Shown here: positions 17,647-26,619 of the stretch, in pieces
How positions within the stretch are numbered: position 1 is the stretch's first letter
How the letters are laid out: every line of letters starts with the position of its first letter
From: Arundinibacter roseus
GTDB lineage: Bacteria > Bacteroidota > Bacteroidia > Cytophagales > Spirosomataceae
DNA length: 64,000 nt
Reading direction: 5' to 3'
NCBI RefSeq assembly: GCF_004348825.1
Contig: NZ_SMJU01000005.1
Coordinates: 62,001-126,000, forward strand
Notes under the pieces: model-generated
Databases searched by the model: none
Told to the model about the DNA's origin: nothing
What the model saw: the letters and a program-made list of their open reading frames with translations, nothing else
Position numbers and translations under genes: made by a program

Positions 17647-18915
17647 TCAAACAATCTCCTGAACTTCGTCTTGCTGATAGACCCTATTTTTTAGTTTATC
17701 GGCCAGGGTTGTAAATGCGTTCAGGGTATATTCTACGTCTTCCAGGGTATGGGCAGAAGTCGGAATAATGCGGAGCATTATCTGTCCCTTCGGTACCACA
17801 GGATACACAACAATCGAGCAGAAAACCCCCATATTCTCCCGCAGATCGCGCACCATTCGGGTCACTTCCGGAATGCCGCCTTCGCTGTGCAAAAACACGG
17901 GTGTAACCGGCGATTCGGTCTCTCCTATATTGAATCCCCGTGACCGTAATCCGTTTTGCATTGCTTCCACTACGGTCCAGAGATTTTCCCGAAGTTCGGG
18001 CATTGTCTTGATCATGTGCAAACGATGACGGCATCCTTCCACATACGGCATCGGCAGCGCTTTGGCGTAGGTTTGCGAGCGCATGTTGTATTTCAGATAC
18101 ATGATAATGTCCGGGTCATTGGAAGCTACAAAGCCACCAATAGCCGCCATTGATTTTGCGAACGTAGAGAAGTACAAATCGATGTCATCCTGCACACCCA
18201 TTAGCTCACCAGCACCCGCGCCGGTAGCGCCCATTGTTCCAAAACCGTGGGCATCGTCTACCAGCAAACGAAAATTATATTGTTTTTTAAGGGCGGCAAT
18301 TGCTTTCAGGTTCCCTACTTTACCCGACATACCAAACACCCCTTCGGTAATTACAAGAACCCCGCCGCCTTTTTCGTCAGCAAGTTTTGTCGCACGTTTG
18401 AGGTTTTTTTCGAGACTGTCCATATCGTTGTGATTGAACTTATAGTATTGTCCCATTTTGGCTTTGTGCAGGCGAATTCCGTCAATCAGGCAGGCATGCG
18501 ATTCGGCATCGTACACGATCACGTCGCGATGATCGCACACGCATTCAATGACCGACATAACGCCCTGATACCCATAATTCAAAAGGAAGGCGTCCGTTTT
18601 GCCCACAAATTCGGCAAGTTCTTTTTCAAACGTTTCGTGTAGTACTGAGTTTCCGGACATCATACGGGCACCCATTGGGTAAGCAAGCCCCCAGCGAGCG
18701 GCGGCTTCTGCGTCAATTTTACGAACTTCGGGATGATTGGCCAGACCCAGATAGTTGTTCAAACTCCAATTGAGAACTTCCCGTCCCATAAACCGCATCC
18801 GCGGCCCCAAGTCTCCTTCCAGCATTGGAAATGAAAAATAGTGGTGACTGTTCAACATTTTGGCAGGTGTTCCGATCGGGCCCCAATTGTCACGTAGTTT
18901 CTCAAAAATATCCAC
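17647..18915 (-). CDS. Alpha-oxoamine synthase family PLP enzyme (serine palmitoyltransferase/KBL/AONS-like)
   Basis: The 422-residue fold type I PLP enzyme has His140 (DAESHACLIDG), which stacks on the cofactor. It has the DDAH motif at 220-223 (VDDAHGFGTMG) and the Schiff-base Lys254 in STFAKSMAAIGG. All three are hallmarks of enzymes that condense an amino acid with an acyl-CoA and release CO2. Family members include serine palmitoyltransferase, which makes the sphingolipids of Bacteroidota, 2-amino-3-ketobutyrate CoA ligase, and 8-amino-7-oxononanoate synthase. The N-terminal extension (MDIFEKLRDNWGPIG) is longer than in typical bacterial SPT. No biotin or threonine-catabolism genes are adjacent, so a sphingolipid role is the best guess but not proven. 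It is a single gene with its own terminator. Confidence 0.82.
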   Translation of the reverse strand: MDIFEKLRDNWGPIGTPAKMLNSHHYFSFPMLEGDLGPRMRFMGREVLNWSLNNYLGLANHPEVRKIDAEAAARWGLAYPMGARMMSGNSVLHETFEKELAEFVGKTDAFLLNYGYQGVMSVIECVCDHRDVIVYDAESHACLIDGIRLHKAKMGQYYKFNHNDMDSLEKNLKRATKLADEKGGGVLVITEGVFGMSGKVGNLKAIAALKKQYNFRLLVDDAHGFGTMGATGAGAGELMGVQDDIDLYFSTFAKSMAAIGGFVASNDPDIIMYLKYNMRSQTYAKALPMPYVEGCRHRLHMIKTMPELRENLWTVVEAMQNGLRSRGFNIGETESPVTPVFLHSEGGIPEVTRMVRDLRENMGVFCSIVVYPVVPKGQIMLRIIPTSAHTLEDVEYTLNAFTTLADKLKNRVYQQDEVQEIV

Positions 18916-19350
18916 TTTATAGATGTTTATGTGGGTTGTTAATTTGTTTTTTTAATTCCCAGGGTGCAAAATTATAAAAAATTATGATAGGCTGGCACTT
19001 GCTTAGTAATCAGAAAGTTATAATCAACTTATGGCACCTGGTCAATTTTAACGCATCTGTATTCAGAAATTCACCGCCTTGTGCAGCAGCTGTACTCATC
19101 TAAACTCAATCCTATTTAAATATAAGCAAAAACCTGATTCATAGGCTTGCATTGGTCAAATTACTACATTTGGGTAAATTTCCAATCTTAATACATCGGT
19201 TTGTTAACACCCTTTTCAGGCAGATCGTTTTAGAGTCGAACTGCGTTTTTAAAGTTATTTCTTCTAATTTTAAAAAAGCGTAGATTCACGGCGTTCCGGT
19301 CATTGCTACGACTTAAATTAAAAAGAATTTTCAGATTATCCTGCAAAATA
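18916..19350. other. 435-bp non-coding gap between divergent genes
   Basis: This spacer separates the divergently read oxoamine synthase and accC genes. It is A/T rich and has no convincing reading frame or RNA gene. A TACATTTG at 19165-19172 matches the Bacteroidota -7 element on the plus strand. The nearest TTG upstream (19147) is only 15 nt away, short for a -33 box, so I do not call a full promoter. The frame of accC is open from 19303, but the conserved protein begins at 19351. Confidence 0.5.
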
Positions 19351-20847
19351 ATGCCGACCATAAAAAAAATATTGATTGCCAACCGCGGTGAAATCGCCCT
19401 GCGAATCATGCGTACAGCCCGAGAAATGGGCATTTCTACCGTTGCTGTATTCAGTGAAGCCGACCGCCACGCCCTGCACGTCCGCTATGCCGACGAAGCC
19501 GTGTGCATTGGTCCGGCGGCCTCGTCGGAGTCCTACCTGCGTGGCGACAAAATCATAGAAACCGCACAACTCGTAGGTGCCGATGCGATTCATCCCGGCT
19601 ATGGATTTCTTTCCGAGAATGCCGGATTCTCCCGGCAGGTACGTGAAGCAGGCTTACTATTTATTGGCCCTTCGCCCGAATCCATCGAGGTCATGGGCAG
19701 TAAACTTGCGGCCAAACAAGCCGCTGCCAAATCCAACATTCCGATGGTGCCCGGTACTGCCGGCGCAATTACGGACCGCGAGGAAGCCAAGCGGATTTCG
19801 GCCCAAATCGGCTACCCGATTCTGATCAAAGCAAGCGCCGGCGGCGGCGGAAAAGGAATGCGGGTGGTAGAAAATCCCGAAAGTTTTGACGAGCAAATGG
19901 ACCGCGCCGTCAGCGAGGCAATTTCGTCTTTTGGCGATGGCTCGGTCTTTATCGAAAAGTACATTACCTCACCCAAGCACATTGAGATACAGGTTTTGGG
20001 CGATCAGCATGGACATATTATTCATCTTTTTGAGCGCGAATGTTCCATTCAGCGGCGACATCAGAAGGTAATCGAAGAAGCACCGTCGTCGGTACTTACA
20101 CCCGAAATCCGGGAAGAAATGGGGCGATGCGCCGTGGAAGTGGCCCGCGCGTGCAACTACTACGGCGCCGGAACGGTGGAGTTTATTGTAGATTCAAATC
20201 TTGATTTTTATTTTCTGGAAATGAACACAAGGTTGCAGGTTGAACATCCTGTAACCGAGCAAATTACCGGCGTAGATCTGGTCAAGCAAATGATCTACAT
20301 TGCCGAAGGCAAACAGCTCGCGATTCAACAGTCGGACCTCAGCATTCAGGGACATGCGCTGGAAGTACGGGTGTATGCCGAAGACCCGGCCACTAATTTT
20401 TTACCCGATGTGGGTACACTCAAAACGTACGTAAGGCCACAAGGCAATGGTGTGCGGGTCGACGATGGTTTTGAGGAAGGAATGGAGATTCCGATTCACT
20501 ATGACCCGATGATTGCCAAACTCATATCCTACGGACAAACCCGTGAGGAGGCCATTCAGAAAATGATTCGTGCCATCGATGAGTATCAAATCAGCGGCGT
20601 TCAAACCACTTTGCCTTTTTGCCGCTTTGTGCTTCATCACGAAGCCTTTCGATCGGGGCAATTTGATACCCACTTTGTAGCCAACTATTTTTCACCGGAA
20701 AAATTAACCTCACCAATCGATACTCCCACTCAACACGTGGCAGCGCTTGTGATGGCTCATTTACTGACTGCTCCCCAAAAGCCCGTGACCGCCGTTTCGG
20801 CAGTTGATGCAGCAGGCAGTCAATGGAAAAAGAGAAAGCAGTTCTAG
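19351..20847 (+). CDS. accC: Acetyl-CoA carboxylase, biotin carboxylase subunit
   Basis: The 498-residue protein starts at ATG 19351 (MPTIKKILIANRGEIALRI), the standard family N-terminus; codons before it are not conserved. The ATP-grasp domain holds the glycine-rich loop KASAGGGGKGMRVV and the metal/bicarbonate region FLEMNTRLQVEHPVTE. The C-terminal lid domain follows (GHALEVRVYAEDP). It carboxylates biotin on the carrier protein using ATP and bicarbonate. No accB lies next to it. It could therefore instead be the biotin carboxylase of a propionyl-CoA carboxylase, which would fit the methylmalonyl pathway GTPase gene meaB 2 kb downstream. Confidence 0.88.
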   Translation: MPTIKKILIANRGEIALRIMRTAREMGISTVAVFSEADRHALHVRYADEAVCIGPAASSESYLRGDKIIETAQLVGADAIHPGYGFLSENAGFSRQVREAGLLFIGPSPESIEVMGSKLAAKQAAAKSNIPMVPGTAGAITDREEAKRISAQIGYPILIKASAGGGGKGMRVVENPESFDEQMDRAVSEAISSFGDGSVFIEKYITSPKHIEIQVLGDQHGHIIHLFERECSIQRRHQKVIEEAPSSVLTPEIREEMGRCAVEVARACNYYGAGTVEFIVDSNLDFYFLEMNTRLQVEHPVTEQITGVDLVKQMIYIAEGKQLAIQQSDLSIQGHALEVRVYAEDPATNFLPDVGTLKTYVRPQGNGVRVDDGFEEGMEIPIHYDPMIAKLISYGQTREEAIQKMIRAIDEYQISGVQTTLPFCRFVLHHEAFRSGQFDTHFVANYFSPEKLTSPIDTPTQHVAALVMAHLLTAPQKPVTAVSAVDAAGSQWKKRKQF

Positions 20848-20948
20848 TTAGTACCGTTTTACTCAACTGTTACTAAATGCATTGAGTAGAGACTAGACAA
20901 AGGTTACTCTTTTACAGAAGACAGGTCTGGATTTCTACATGTAAAATT

Positions 20949-20982
20949 TTTGGACATTTTTGCTAAATTTTTCGTATTTTTG
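20949..20982 (+). promoter_or_regulatory. Putative Bacteroidota-type promoter of queA
   Basis: TTTG at 20949-20952 and TATTTTTG at 20975-20982 match the -33 (TTTG) and -7 (TAnnTTTG) elements, separated by 22 nt. They lie about 90 bp upstream of queA, in the only gap before it. Confidence 0.45.
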
Positions 20983-21074
20983 CGCTCTTATTTTTTAAGG
21001 GCATGCTTTTTGGGTATTTACTAAAAAACAATCCTTACGCTTAATTGACAAACCTATATTGCTGATATAAAGCT

Positions 21075-22124
21075 ATGAAGCTATCTGAATTCAAGTTTGA
21101 CCTTCCTCAAAGTCTAATCGCCCTTCATCCTGCCGACCGCGGTGAGGCTCGCCTAATGGTAGTTCATCGTAAAACAGGAGAAATTGAACATAAAACTTTT
21201 GGTGACATTGTCAACTATTTTGATGACGGCGACGTCATGGTTATCAACAATACCAAGGTTTTTCCGGCCCGACTTTTTGGTCAAAAAGAAAAAACCGGCG
21301 CTAAAATTGAAGTATTTCTGCTTCGGGAGCTCAACCGCGAAATGCGCCTTTGGGATGTACTTGTAGATCCGGCTCGTAAAATCCGGGTGGGCAACAAGTT
21401 GTACTTTGGCGATAGTGACCTTGTAGCCGAAGTTATTGATAACACGACCTCTCGTGGCCGCACGATCCGGTTTTTGTACGATGGCTCGCACGATGAATTT
21501 ATGAAATTGGTCGATCAGCTGGGAGAAACCCCACTGCCTACCGAAATTATCTCACGTCGTAAAGTAGAAAATGCTGACCGCGAACGCTTTCAGACCATTT
21601 TTGCGGAGCATGTAGGCGCTGTGGCAGCTCCTACGGCCGGTACGCACTTTACTAAGTCTATCATGAAGCGGCTGGAAATAAAGGGCATCGGTTTTGCACC
21701 TGTAACGCTGCACGTTGGACTCGGGACTTTTCGTAGTGTGGACGTTGAAGATTTGACCAAACACAAAACGGATTCTGAAAATTATCAGATTCTTCAGGAA
21801 AGCGTCGACATTGTCAATCAGGCACTTGACAATGGAAAGCGCGTGTGCGCTGTGGGTACCACTTCGCTGAAAGCCATTGAATCGTCGGTATCTGCCAACG
21901 GACATTTAAAATCGGTAGAGGGCTGGACGGATAAATTTATTTTTCCTCCCTACGAATTTAAAATTGGCAATGCCATGATTACCAATTTCCAACTGCCCGA
22001 GTCGATCCTGCTGATGTCAGCCTGCGCTTTTGGCGGTTATGACCTGATTACGAAAGCTTATCAAATTGCAATTAAAGAAAAATATAAATTCTTTACCTAC
22101 GGTGACGTCATGCTGATTATCTAA
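21075..22124 (+). CDS. queA: S-adenosylmethionine:tRNA ribosyltransferase-isomerase
   Basis: The 349-residue protein has the QueA length and motifs: [20 protein letters not shown] at the N-terminus, [37 protein letters not shown], and FILPPYEF-like [18 protein letters not shown]. It transfers the ribosyl moiety of SAM to 7-aminomethyl-7-deazaguanine in tRNA to form epoxyqueuosine, the penultimate step of queuosine synthesis in the cytoplasm. It heads a same-strand run queA-ispD-meaB with gaps of about 100 and 56 bp. The linkage to ispD may only reflect shared transcription. Confidence 0.95.
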   Translation: MKLSEFKFDLPQSLIALHPADRGEARLMVVHRKTGEIEHKTFGDIVNYFDDGDVMVINNTKVFPARLFGQKEKTGAKIEVFLLRELNREMRLWDVLVDPARKIRVGNKLYFGDSDLVAEVIDNTTSRGRTIRFLYDGSHDEFMKLVDQLGETPLPTEIISRRKVENADRERFQTIFAEHVGAVAAPTAGTHFTKSIMKRLEIKGIGFAPVTLHVGLGTFRSVDVEDLTKHKTDSENYQILQESVDIVNQALDNGKRVCAVGTTSLKAIESSVSANGHLKSVEGWTDKFIFPPYEFKIGNAMITNFQLPESILLMSACAFGGYDLITKAYQIAIKEKYKFFTYGDVMLII

Positions 22125-22229
22125 ATCGGTAGTAGCTTTCCGAAGGTCTGTTTCGTCAGTAGCTTTTTGGAGCTGCTGACGAATTTTGTTTTGTACCCCG
22201 TTCAAAAACTCTACTTTATACCATCAGGC

Positions 22230-22904
22230 ATGATGCAGGAATTTGCCATTATTGTTGCAGGCGGCAGCGGCAGTCGCATGAAAAGCGAGCTCCCGAAGCA
22301 GTTTTTACCCATTGGCGGCCTGCCCGTATTGATGCACACACTCCGCACGTTCCGGGCCTACTCGCCTACCCTCTCGATCCGTTTGGTTTTGCCGAGCGTA
22401 CAGTTTGACCTTTGGCATTCACTTTGTGAAACGTTTCATTTTGATGAAACCTACGAGCTTATTGCGGGTGGTGAAACGCGCTTTCATTCGGTACAAAATG
22501 GGTTGGCAAGCATTCAGGCGCCAACGGGAGTGGTGGCAGTACACGATGGCGTTCGGCCCTTTGTTACGCCACAAATTATTGCGAATAGCTTTCAACAAGC
22601 GGCCGCATTGGGCACTGCGGTCACCTGCGTCACGCTGAAAGATTCTATCCGGCAGATCTTGCCAAATGAAAAAAACCAGGCAGTTGAGCGCACCGCTTAC
22701 CGCCTGATTCAAACGCCGCAAACCTTTCGACTCAATTGGATGCGGGAGGCTTTTCAAACGGGCTTTTTACCCCATTTTACAGATTGTGCCAGCGTGTTGG
22801 AAACAGCGGGCTTTTCTATCCAACTAATTGAGGGCGCTTACGAAAATATCAAAATCACAACGCCGGAAGATTTGATTTGGGCAGAAGCTTTTTTGAAAAA
22901 ATAA
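22230..22904 (+). CDS. ispD: 2-C-methyl-D-erythritol 4-phosphate cytidylyltransferase
   Basis: The 224-residue protein starts at one of two adjacent ATGs (22230 or 22233), giving QEFAIIVAGGSGSRMKSELP, the nucleotide-binding loop of IspD. Other family motifs are KQFLPIGGLPVLMHTL, VAVHDGVRPFV, and KDSIRQI plus QTPQTFRL. It couples CTP to methylerythritol phosphate in the non-mevalonate isoprenoid pathway. The frame is open upstream to 22167, but those codons are not conserved. No ispF lies next to it. Confidence 0.93.
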   Translation: MMQEFAIIVAGGSGSRMKSELPKQFLPIGGLPVLMHTLRTFRAYSPTLSIRLVLPSVQFDLWHSLCETFHFDETYELIAGGETRFHSVQNGLASIQAPTGVVAVHDGVRPFVTPQIIANSFQQAAALGTAVTCVTLKDSIRQILPNEKNQAVERTAYRLIQTPQTFRLNWMREAFQTGFLPHFTDCASVLETAGFSIQLIEGAYENIKITTPEDLIWAEAFLKK

Positions 22905-22960
22905 GGAAATAATCAGTACTTTACCCGCTCTATTCCAGATCCATTGTAGCTCCTTACGCC

Positions 22961-23944
22961 ATGCGCCCCCGCCTTGCTCCTGCCACGTACGTAAATGGAA
23001 TCCTGGCTCAGGATCGGGTCGTGCTTAGCCGTGCCATTACTCTAATCGAAAGCCGACTACTGACCGACCGCCAACTCGCCGATGAAGTTTTGCAGCTCAT
23101 TTTACCGCATACCGGTCGCTCCATTCGCGTCGGGATTACGGGCGTACCGGGTGTCGGCAAAAGTACGTTCATTGAATCGTTGGGACAGCACATTACCCAA
23201 CAAGGTACTTCTTTGGCCGTCCTGACGGTAGATCCGAGCAGTCAGCGCTCGGGAGGAAGTATTCTGGGCGATAAAACCCGCATGGAAACACTTGCCAACA
23301 ATCCGCGGGCCTACATTCGTCCTTCTGCAGCGGGCACGTCGCTGGGCGGAGTGGCGCACCGTACCCGCGAAGCCATGCTGCTTTGCGAAGCGGCAGGGTT
23401 TGAGGTAATCCTTGTAGAAACGGTTGGCGTTGGGCAATCGGAAACGATGGTTCGGGGAATGACCGATTTTTTTCTGTTGCTCATGCTCGCTGGCGCTGGC
23501 GACGAATTGCAGGGCATGAAACGGGGGATTATTGAAATGGCCGATGCGCTGGCAATTACCAAAGCCGACGGCCACAACCACATATATGCAGCCCGGGCTG
23601 TAACTGAATATCAGCGGGCTTTACATCTTTATCCGGCTACCGAGTCAGGATGGGTGCCGAAGGTGGTCACGTGTTCGGCACTGGAAAATACCGGCATTGG
23701 TGAGATTTGGGACCTGATTCGGGAGTTTGAACAGGTTAGTAAAGGCTCTCATTTTTTTAAAAAAAATCGTCAGAATCAAACTCTTGACTGGATGCGTAGC
23801 TATATCAAACAGGAACTGGAAACACGCTTCCTGACTCATCCTGAGGTTCAGTTGCAGTTACCATTGATAGAAAGTGCTGTAAAAAATGGCGAGCAATTGC
23901 CTATTCAGGCTGCAAAGGATTTATTGTATTTTTTCTTTAAGTAA
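22961..23944 (+). CDS. meaB: Methylmalonyl-CoA mutase-associated GTPase MeaB (ArgK)
   Basis: The 327-residue G3E-family GTPase has Walker A GVPGVGKST, the DPSSQRSGGSILGDKTRM motif specific for MeaB, ETVGVGQSE (switch region/Walker B), and ITKADG for guanine recognition. It protects and reloads adenosylcobalamin in methylmalonyl-CoA mutase. The mutase genes are not in the window, which is unusual because they often neighbour meaB. It follows ispD at 56 bp and is probably co-transcribed. Confidence 0.93.
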   Translation: MRPRLAPATYVNGILAQDRVVLSRAITLIESRLLTDRQLADEVLQLILPHTGRSIRVGITGVPGVGKSTFIESLGQHITQQGTSLAVLTVDPSSQRSGGSILGDKTRMETLANNPRAYIRPSAAGTSLGGVAHRTREAMLLCEAAGFEVILVETVGVGQSETMVRGMTDFFLLLMLAGAGDELQGMKRGIIEMADALAITKADGHNHIYAARAVTEYQRALHLYPATESGWVPKVVTCSALENTGIGEIWDLIREFEQVSKGSHFFKKNRQNQTLDWMRSYIKQELETRFLTHPEVQLQLPLIESAVKNGEQLPIQAAKDLLYFFFK

Positions 23945-24104
23945 ATTGAAAAACATTTTACCATTTACACAAAAATTCTTCCATAGACTAAGTGATTCTC
24001 GCTTTATGAATTTAGTCTTGCTAAATTTCACTTTACATTCTTTTAATAAAATTACATATACTCACAATTAATCGCTTCGAACTTCACTTTTTCTCTTTTT
24101 ACTT

Positions 24105-24605
24105 ATGAAAATCTATCCAAAATCATTTCGCGTTCCAGCCTTCTCAACGATGCTTGTTTTGGCTGCCCTCCTGGCAACTTCTGTGGCCTGTAAAAAGGAC
24201 TCTGATCCTGAACCACTTTCAATTGAAGGCGAGTGGCAAATGACATCCTTAAAGATTTCACCAGCCCAAAGTGGCGTTAGCGATCTAATTCCGTTTATAA
24301 ATTTTTTGGCAGGAAACGATTGTTTTACAAGACTTACGCTCTCCTTCCTGGCAAACAATAGAGTAAATGTAACTGCTCCTACTGATTGCCAAAGTGCAGA
24401 AGGAACCCTTTTTGAATTGACTGGACTGGATGATTCGAACACCTGGGAACTAACCGGCAATAAGCTGACATTGTCATCAGCATCATCTGGCACCGCAGAA
24501 TATGATGTAACGATCAATCAGACAACGATGGAAGCCTCATTTAGTGAGGTAGACCCTGACGATGGCATTAATTATACCTACACGCTTGTTTTTAAGCGTG
24601 TTTAG
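24105..24605 (+). CDS. Lipocalin-like lipoprotein
   Basis: The 166-residue protein has a lipoprotein leader with lipobox TSVAC (cysteine about residue 29) followed by a charged KKDSDPEP linker. The body reads IEGEWQMTSLKISP, FTRLTLSFLANNRV, WELTGNKLTLSS and YTYTLVFKRV. This is the alternating strand pattern of the lipocalin-like domain families found in Bacteroidota lipoproteins. It is presumably anchored in the outer or inner membrane facing the periplasm. The ligand is unknown. A very strong terminator follows. Confidence 0.82.
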   Translation: MKIYPKSFRVPAFSTMLVLAALLATSVACKKDSDPEPLSIEGEWQMTSLKISPAQSGVSDLIPFINFLAGNDCFTRLTLSFLANNRVNVTAPTDCQSAEGTLFELTGLDDSNTWELTGNKLTLSSASSGTAEYDVTINQTTMEASFSEVDPDDGINYTYTLVFKRV

Positions 24606-24688
24606 CAAAAATTTTGACTAGAAAAAAACGAGAGAGACCTTTTTCGCTGGAAAAGGTCTCTCTCGTTTTAAAGGCTTTTTGCTAAAAT
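24601..24688. terminator. Bidirectional terminator nested in a larger inverted repeat
   Basis: The inner hairpin pairs AACGAGAGAGACCTTTT (24628-24644) with AAAAGGTCTCTCTCGTT (24651-24667), with A/T runs outside. The outer arms TTTAGCAAAAA (24601-24611) and TTTTTGCTAAA (24675-24685) are also complementary, so the whole 88-bp segment can fold as a cruciform. It separates the convergent lipoprotein and nhaA genes and overlaps or touches both stop codons. Confidence 0.9.
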
Positions 24689-25896
24689 TATTTTTCAATT
24701 AATTCCGGCGAAGGAAGCGATTTATCTACCCGAACAAGCCAAAGCAAACCCACCACCCCAGAAAGTAATGTTCCGACCATAATGGCTAGTTTGGAAGTGT
24801 TTTGAAACAGGACATCATCAAAGGAAAGGCTGGCGATAAAGATGGACATTGTAAAGCCAATCCCGGCCGTGAAGCCCAACCCAAAAATATGTCGCCAACG
24901 CAATCCGAACGGCAGCTCCGCAAACCCCAGCTTGACCAAAAGCCAGGCCATGAGTACGATTCCGAGCGGTTTTCCTAAAAATAAACCCAGGATGATTCCG
25001 AAACTAAGTGGTGAAACCAGCAGAGCCAGCAGGTCCGAAGGCAATACGATGGCCGTATTGGCAAGCGCAAAAATGGGCATAATGAAATAGTTTACCGGTT
25101 TGTGCAGGGCATGTTCCAGGTCGTCTACCTCAATCAGGGGAATCATTGCGGCCAGAATTACCCCCGCAATAGTCGCATGAATACCGGATTTCAGAACGAA
25201 AAACCACAGGAGTAATCCAGGGCCCAGATAAAAAATAAATTTCCTGATTTTCAGATAGTTGAGCAACATTAATGGCAAGAGCGTCAGGCCTGCATACAGC
25301 AACATATCAAGATGGATTTCGTGGGTATAAAACAACGCAATTACAATAACGGCTATAAAATCGTCGATAACGGCAATGGCCGTCAGCAGTACCTTCAGGG
25401 CAAAAGGAACGCGGTCGCCGAGCAGGGAAAGCATCCCCAATGAAAAGGCAATGTCGGTAGCCGTAGGAATAGCCCAACCGTCGACGGCGGTAGTGTTAGC
25501 ATTAAATAACAAAAATATTGCCGCCGGAAATATGGCCCCGCCAACGGCCGCTCCGCCCGGCAGCAATGCCTGCCGCCATTTGGACAACTCTCCTTCCAGT
25601 AGTTCACGCTTAATTTCCAGACCTACAAAAAAGAAGAAAACAGCCATTAATCCATCGTTGATCCAGTGGCTGATTGTTTTTTCGAGGGGTGATATGCCAA
25701 TTTTCTTTTCCCAAAAAGCCAGGAACTCGGCACCTCCGGGTCCATTGGCCCAGGTCAGGGCAATGACCGTGGCGAGCAGCAAAAGAATTCCAGACAAACG
25801 GCCACTTTCGGCCAGGTCTTTAATCGGGTTAATGATAGGTTCTGTCAGTGGTCTGACGGCTCTTCTAAATAGTATAATTCTCCGTTTTCTTTTCAT
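24688..25896 (-). CDS. nhaA: Na+/H+ antiporter NhaA
   Basis: The 402-residue membrane protein carries NhaA signatures: FFFVGLEIKRELLEGEL, IPTATDIAFSLGML with the ion-binding aspartate region, AVIDDFIAVIVIALFYT with the DD pair, and GLRWRHIFGLGFTAGIGFTM. It exchanges sodium for protons across the inner membrane for pH and salt homeostasis. Its ATG lies 6 bp after the stop of the upstream SnoaL-like gene, so the two form an operon. It ends at a strong terminator. Confidence 0.95.
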   Translation of the reverse strand: MKRKRRIILFRRAVRPLTEPIINPIKDLAESGRLSGILLLLATVIALTWANGPGGAEFLAFWEKKIGISPLEKTISHWINDGLMAVFFFFVGLEIKRELLEGELSKWRQALLPGGAAVGGAIFPAAIFLLFNANTTAVDGWAIPTATDIAFSLGMLSLLGDRVPFALKVLLTAIAVIDDFIAVIVIALFYTHEIHLDMLLYAGLTLLPLMLLNYLKIRKFIFYLGPGLLLWFFVLKSGIHATIAGVILAAMIPLIEVDDLEHALHKPVNYFIMPIFALANTAIVLPSDLLALLVSPLSFGIILGLFLGKPLGIVLMAWLLVKLGFAELPFGLRWRHIFGLGFTAGIGFTMSIFIASLSFDDVLFQNTSKLAIMVGTLLSGVVGLLWLVRVDKSLPSPELIEK

Positions 25897-25902
25897 AACT
25901 TG

Positions 25903-26334
25903 TTAACTTGTGTGGTCACAAACGATGACCCATTTTCCTTTAATTTTTCGCCACAATAGCGTGTAATGCCCGCCCACATCTCCGGCCTGCGGACGGGTGA
26001 GGTGCCATTTTCCAACCAGAAATGCCACGTCTTTGCCGGGAAAGGAAAGATTCAAAATTGTAAATTTCAGCGTTCCCATCGTGGCGCGGTCCGGGTAGCG
26101 TTTCAGATAGTTTTGATAGGTATTCTGATAGCCATAGGTCACGCCATTTTTTCCTACAAACATCAGAGAATCTGATTCAAGATAGCCATTCATGAAAGAA
26201 TCAATATTTCCGGCATTCCAGTCGGCCGTCTGACGGTCCAAAATGCTCAAAATTGCCGCACGGTCATTTTTAGATTGGGCCATCAGGCCAGTTGTAAGCA
26301 GCAGAACCAGGAATGTCAGGATGGGCTTTCTCAT
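25903..26334 (-). CDS. Exported SnoaL/DUF4440-like protein (NTF2 fold)
   Basis: I chose the ATG at 26334, which yields a 143-residue protein with a signal peptide (MRKPILTFLVLLLTTGLMAQS); the frame extends up to 26385 without conserved codons. The body (AAILSILDRQTADWNAGNID, FMNGYLESDSLMFVG, GHYTLLWRKIKGKWVIVCDH) is the small cone-shaped NTF2-like fold of DUF4440/SnoaL proteins. No enzyme function can be assigned. It lies 6 bp upstream of nhaA and should share its mRNA. Confidence 0.85.
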   Translation of the reverse strand: MRKPILTFLVLLLTTGLMAQSKNDRAAILSILDRQTADWNAGNIDSFMNGYLESDSLMFVGKNGVTYGYQNTYQNYLKRYPDRATMGTLKFTILNLSFPGKDVAFLVGKWHLTRPQAGDVGGHYTLLWRKIKGKWVIVCDHTS

Positions 26335-26490
26335 AAATTTTATAGATTTTTGTAGGATTGAAAACGACCAAAGATAGTCAGGCAAGCAACAAAAAGTACC
26401 AGAAGTAGCACCAAAAAATGCTTCTACGAACTCAAATTGTTGCTCTCTCTGACCTGTTCCCGGCCCGATTTTCGTATACCTCGTCTGTAA

Positions 26491-26616
26491 ATGCTCTACC
26501 TGATGCTCAAAGACCTCTTTAAAAAATTAGACCGACAGCGGTATCCGTTTGTGGATGGGCTGTATTATCTGTTTATTATTTTATTTATCGTGTTGCTTTT
26601 CGTCTTTTTTGCCTGA
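26491..26616 (+). CDS. Small single-pass membrane protein (41 aa), hypothetical
   Basis: An ATG at 26491 opens a 41-codon frame ending at TGA 26614-26616, 3 bp before the GTG start of the lipid kinase gene. The peptide has a charged amphipathic N-terminus (LKDLFKKLDRQRYPFVDG) and then one uninterrupted hydrophobic helix (LYYLFIILFIVLLFVFFA). The tight spacing suggests translational coupling. A chance frame is possible, but the sharp split into a basic part and a transmembrane part, and its placement, support a real small protein. I do not recognise a family. Confidence 0.5.
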   Translation: MLYLMLKDLFKKLDRQRYPFVDGLYYLFIILFIVLLFVFFA

Positions 26617-26619
26617 ACC

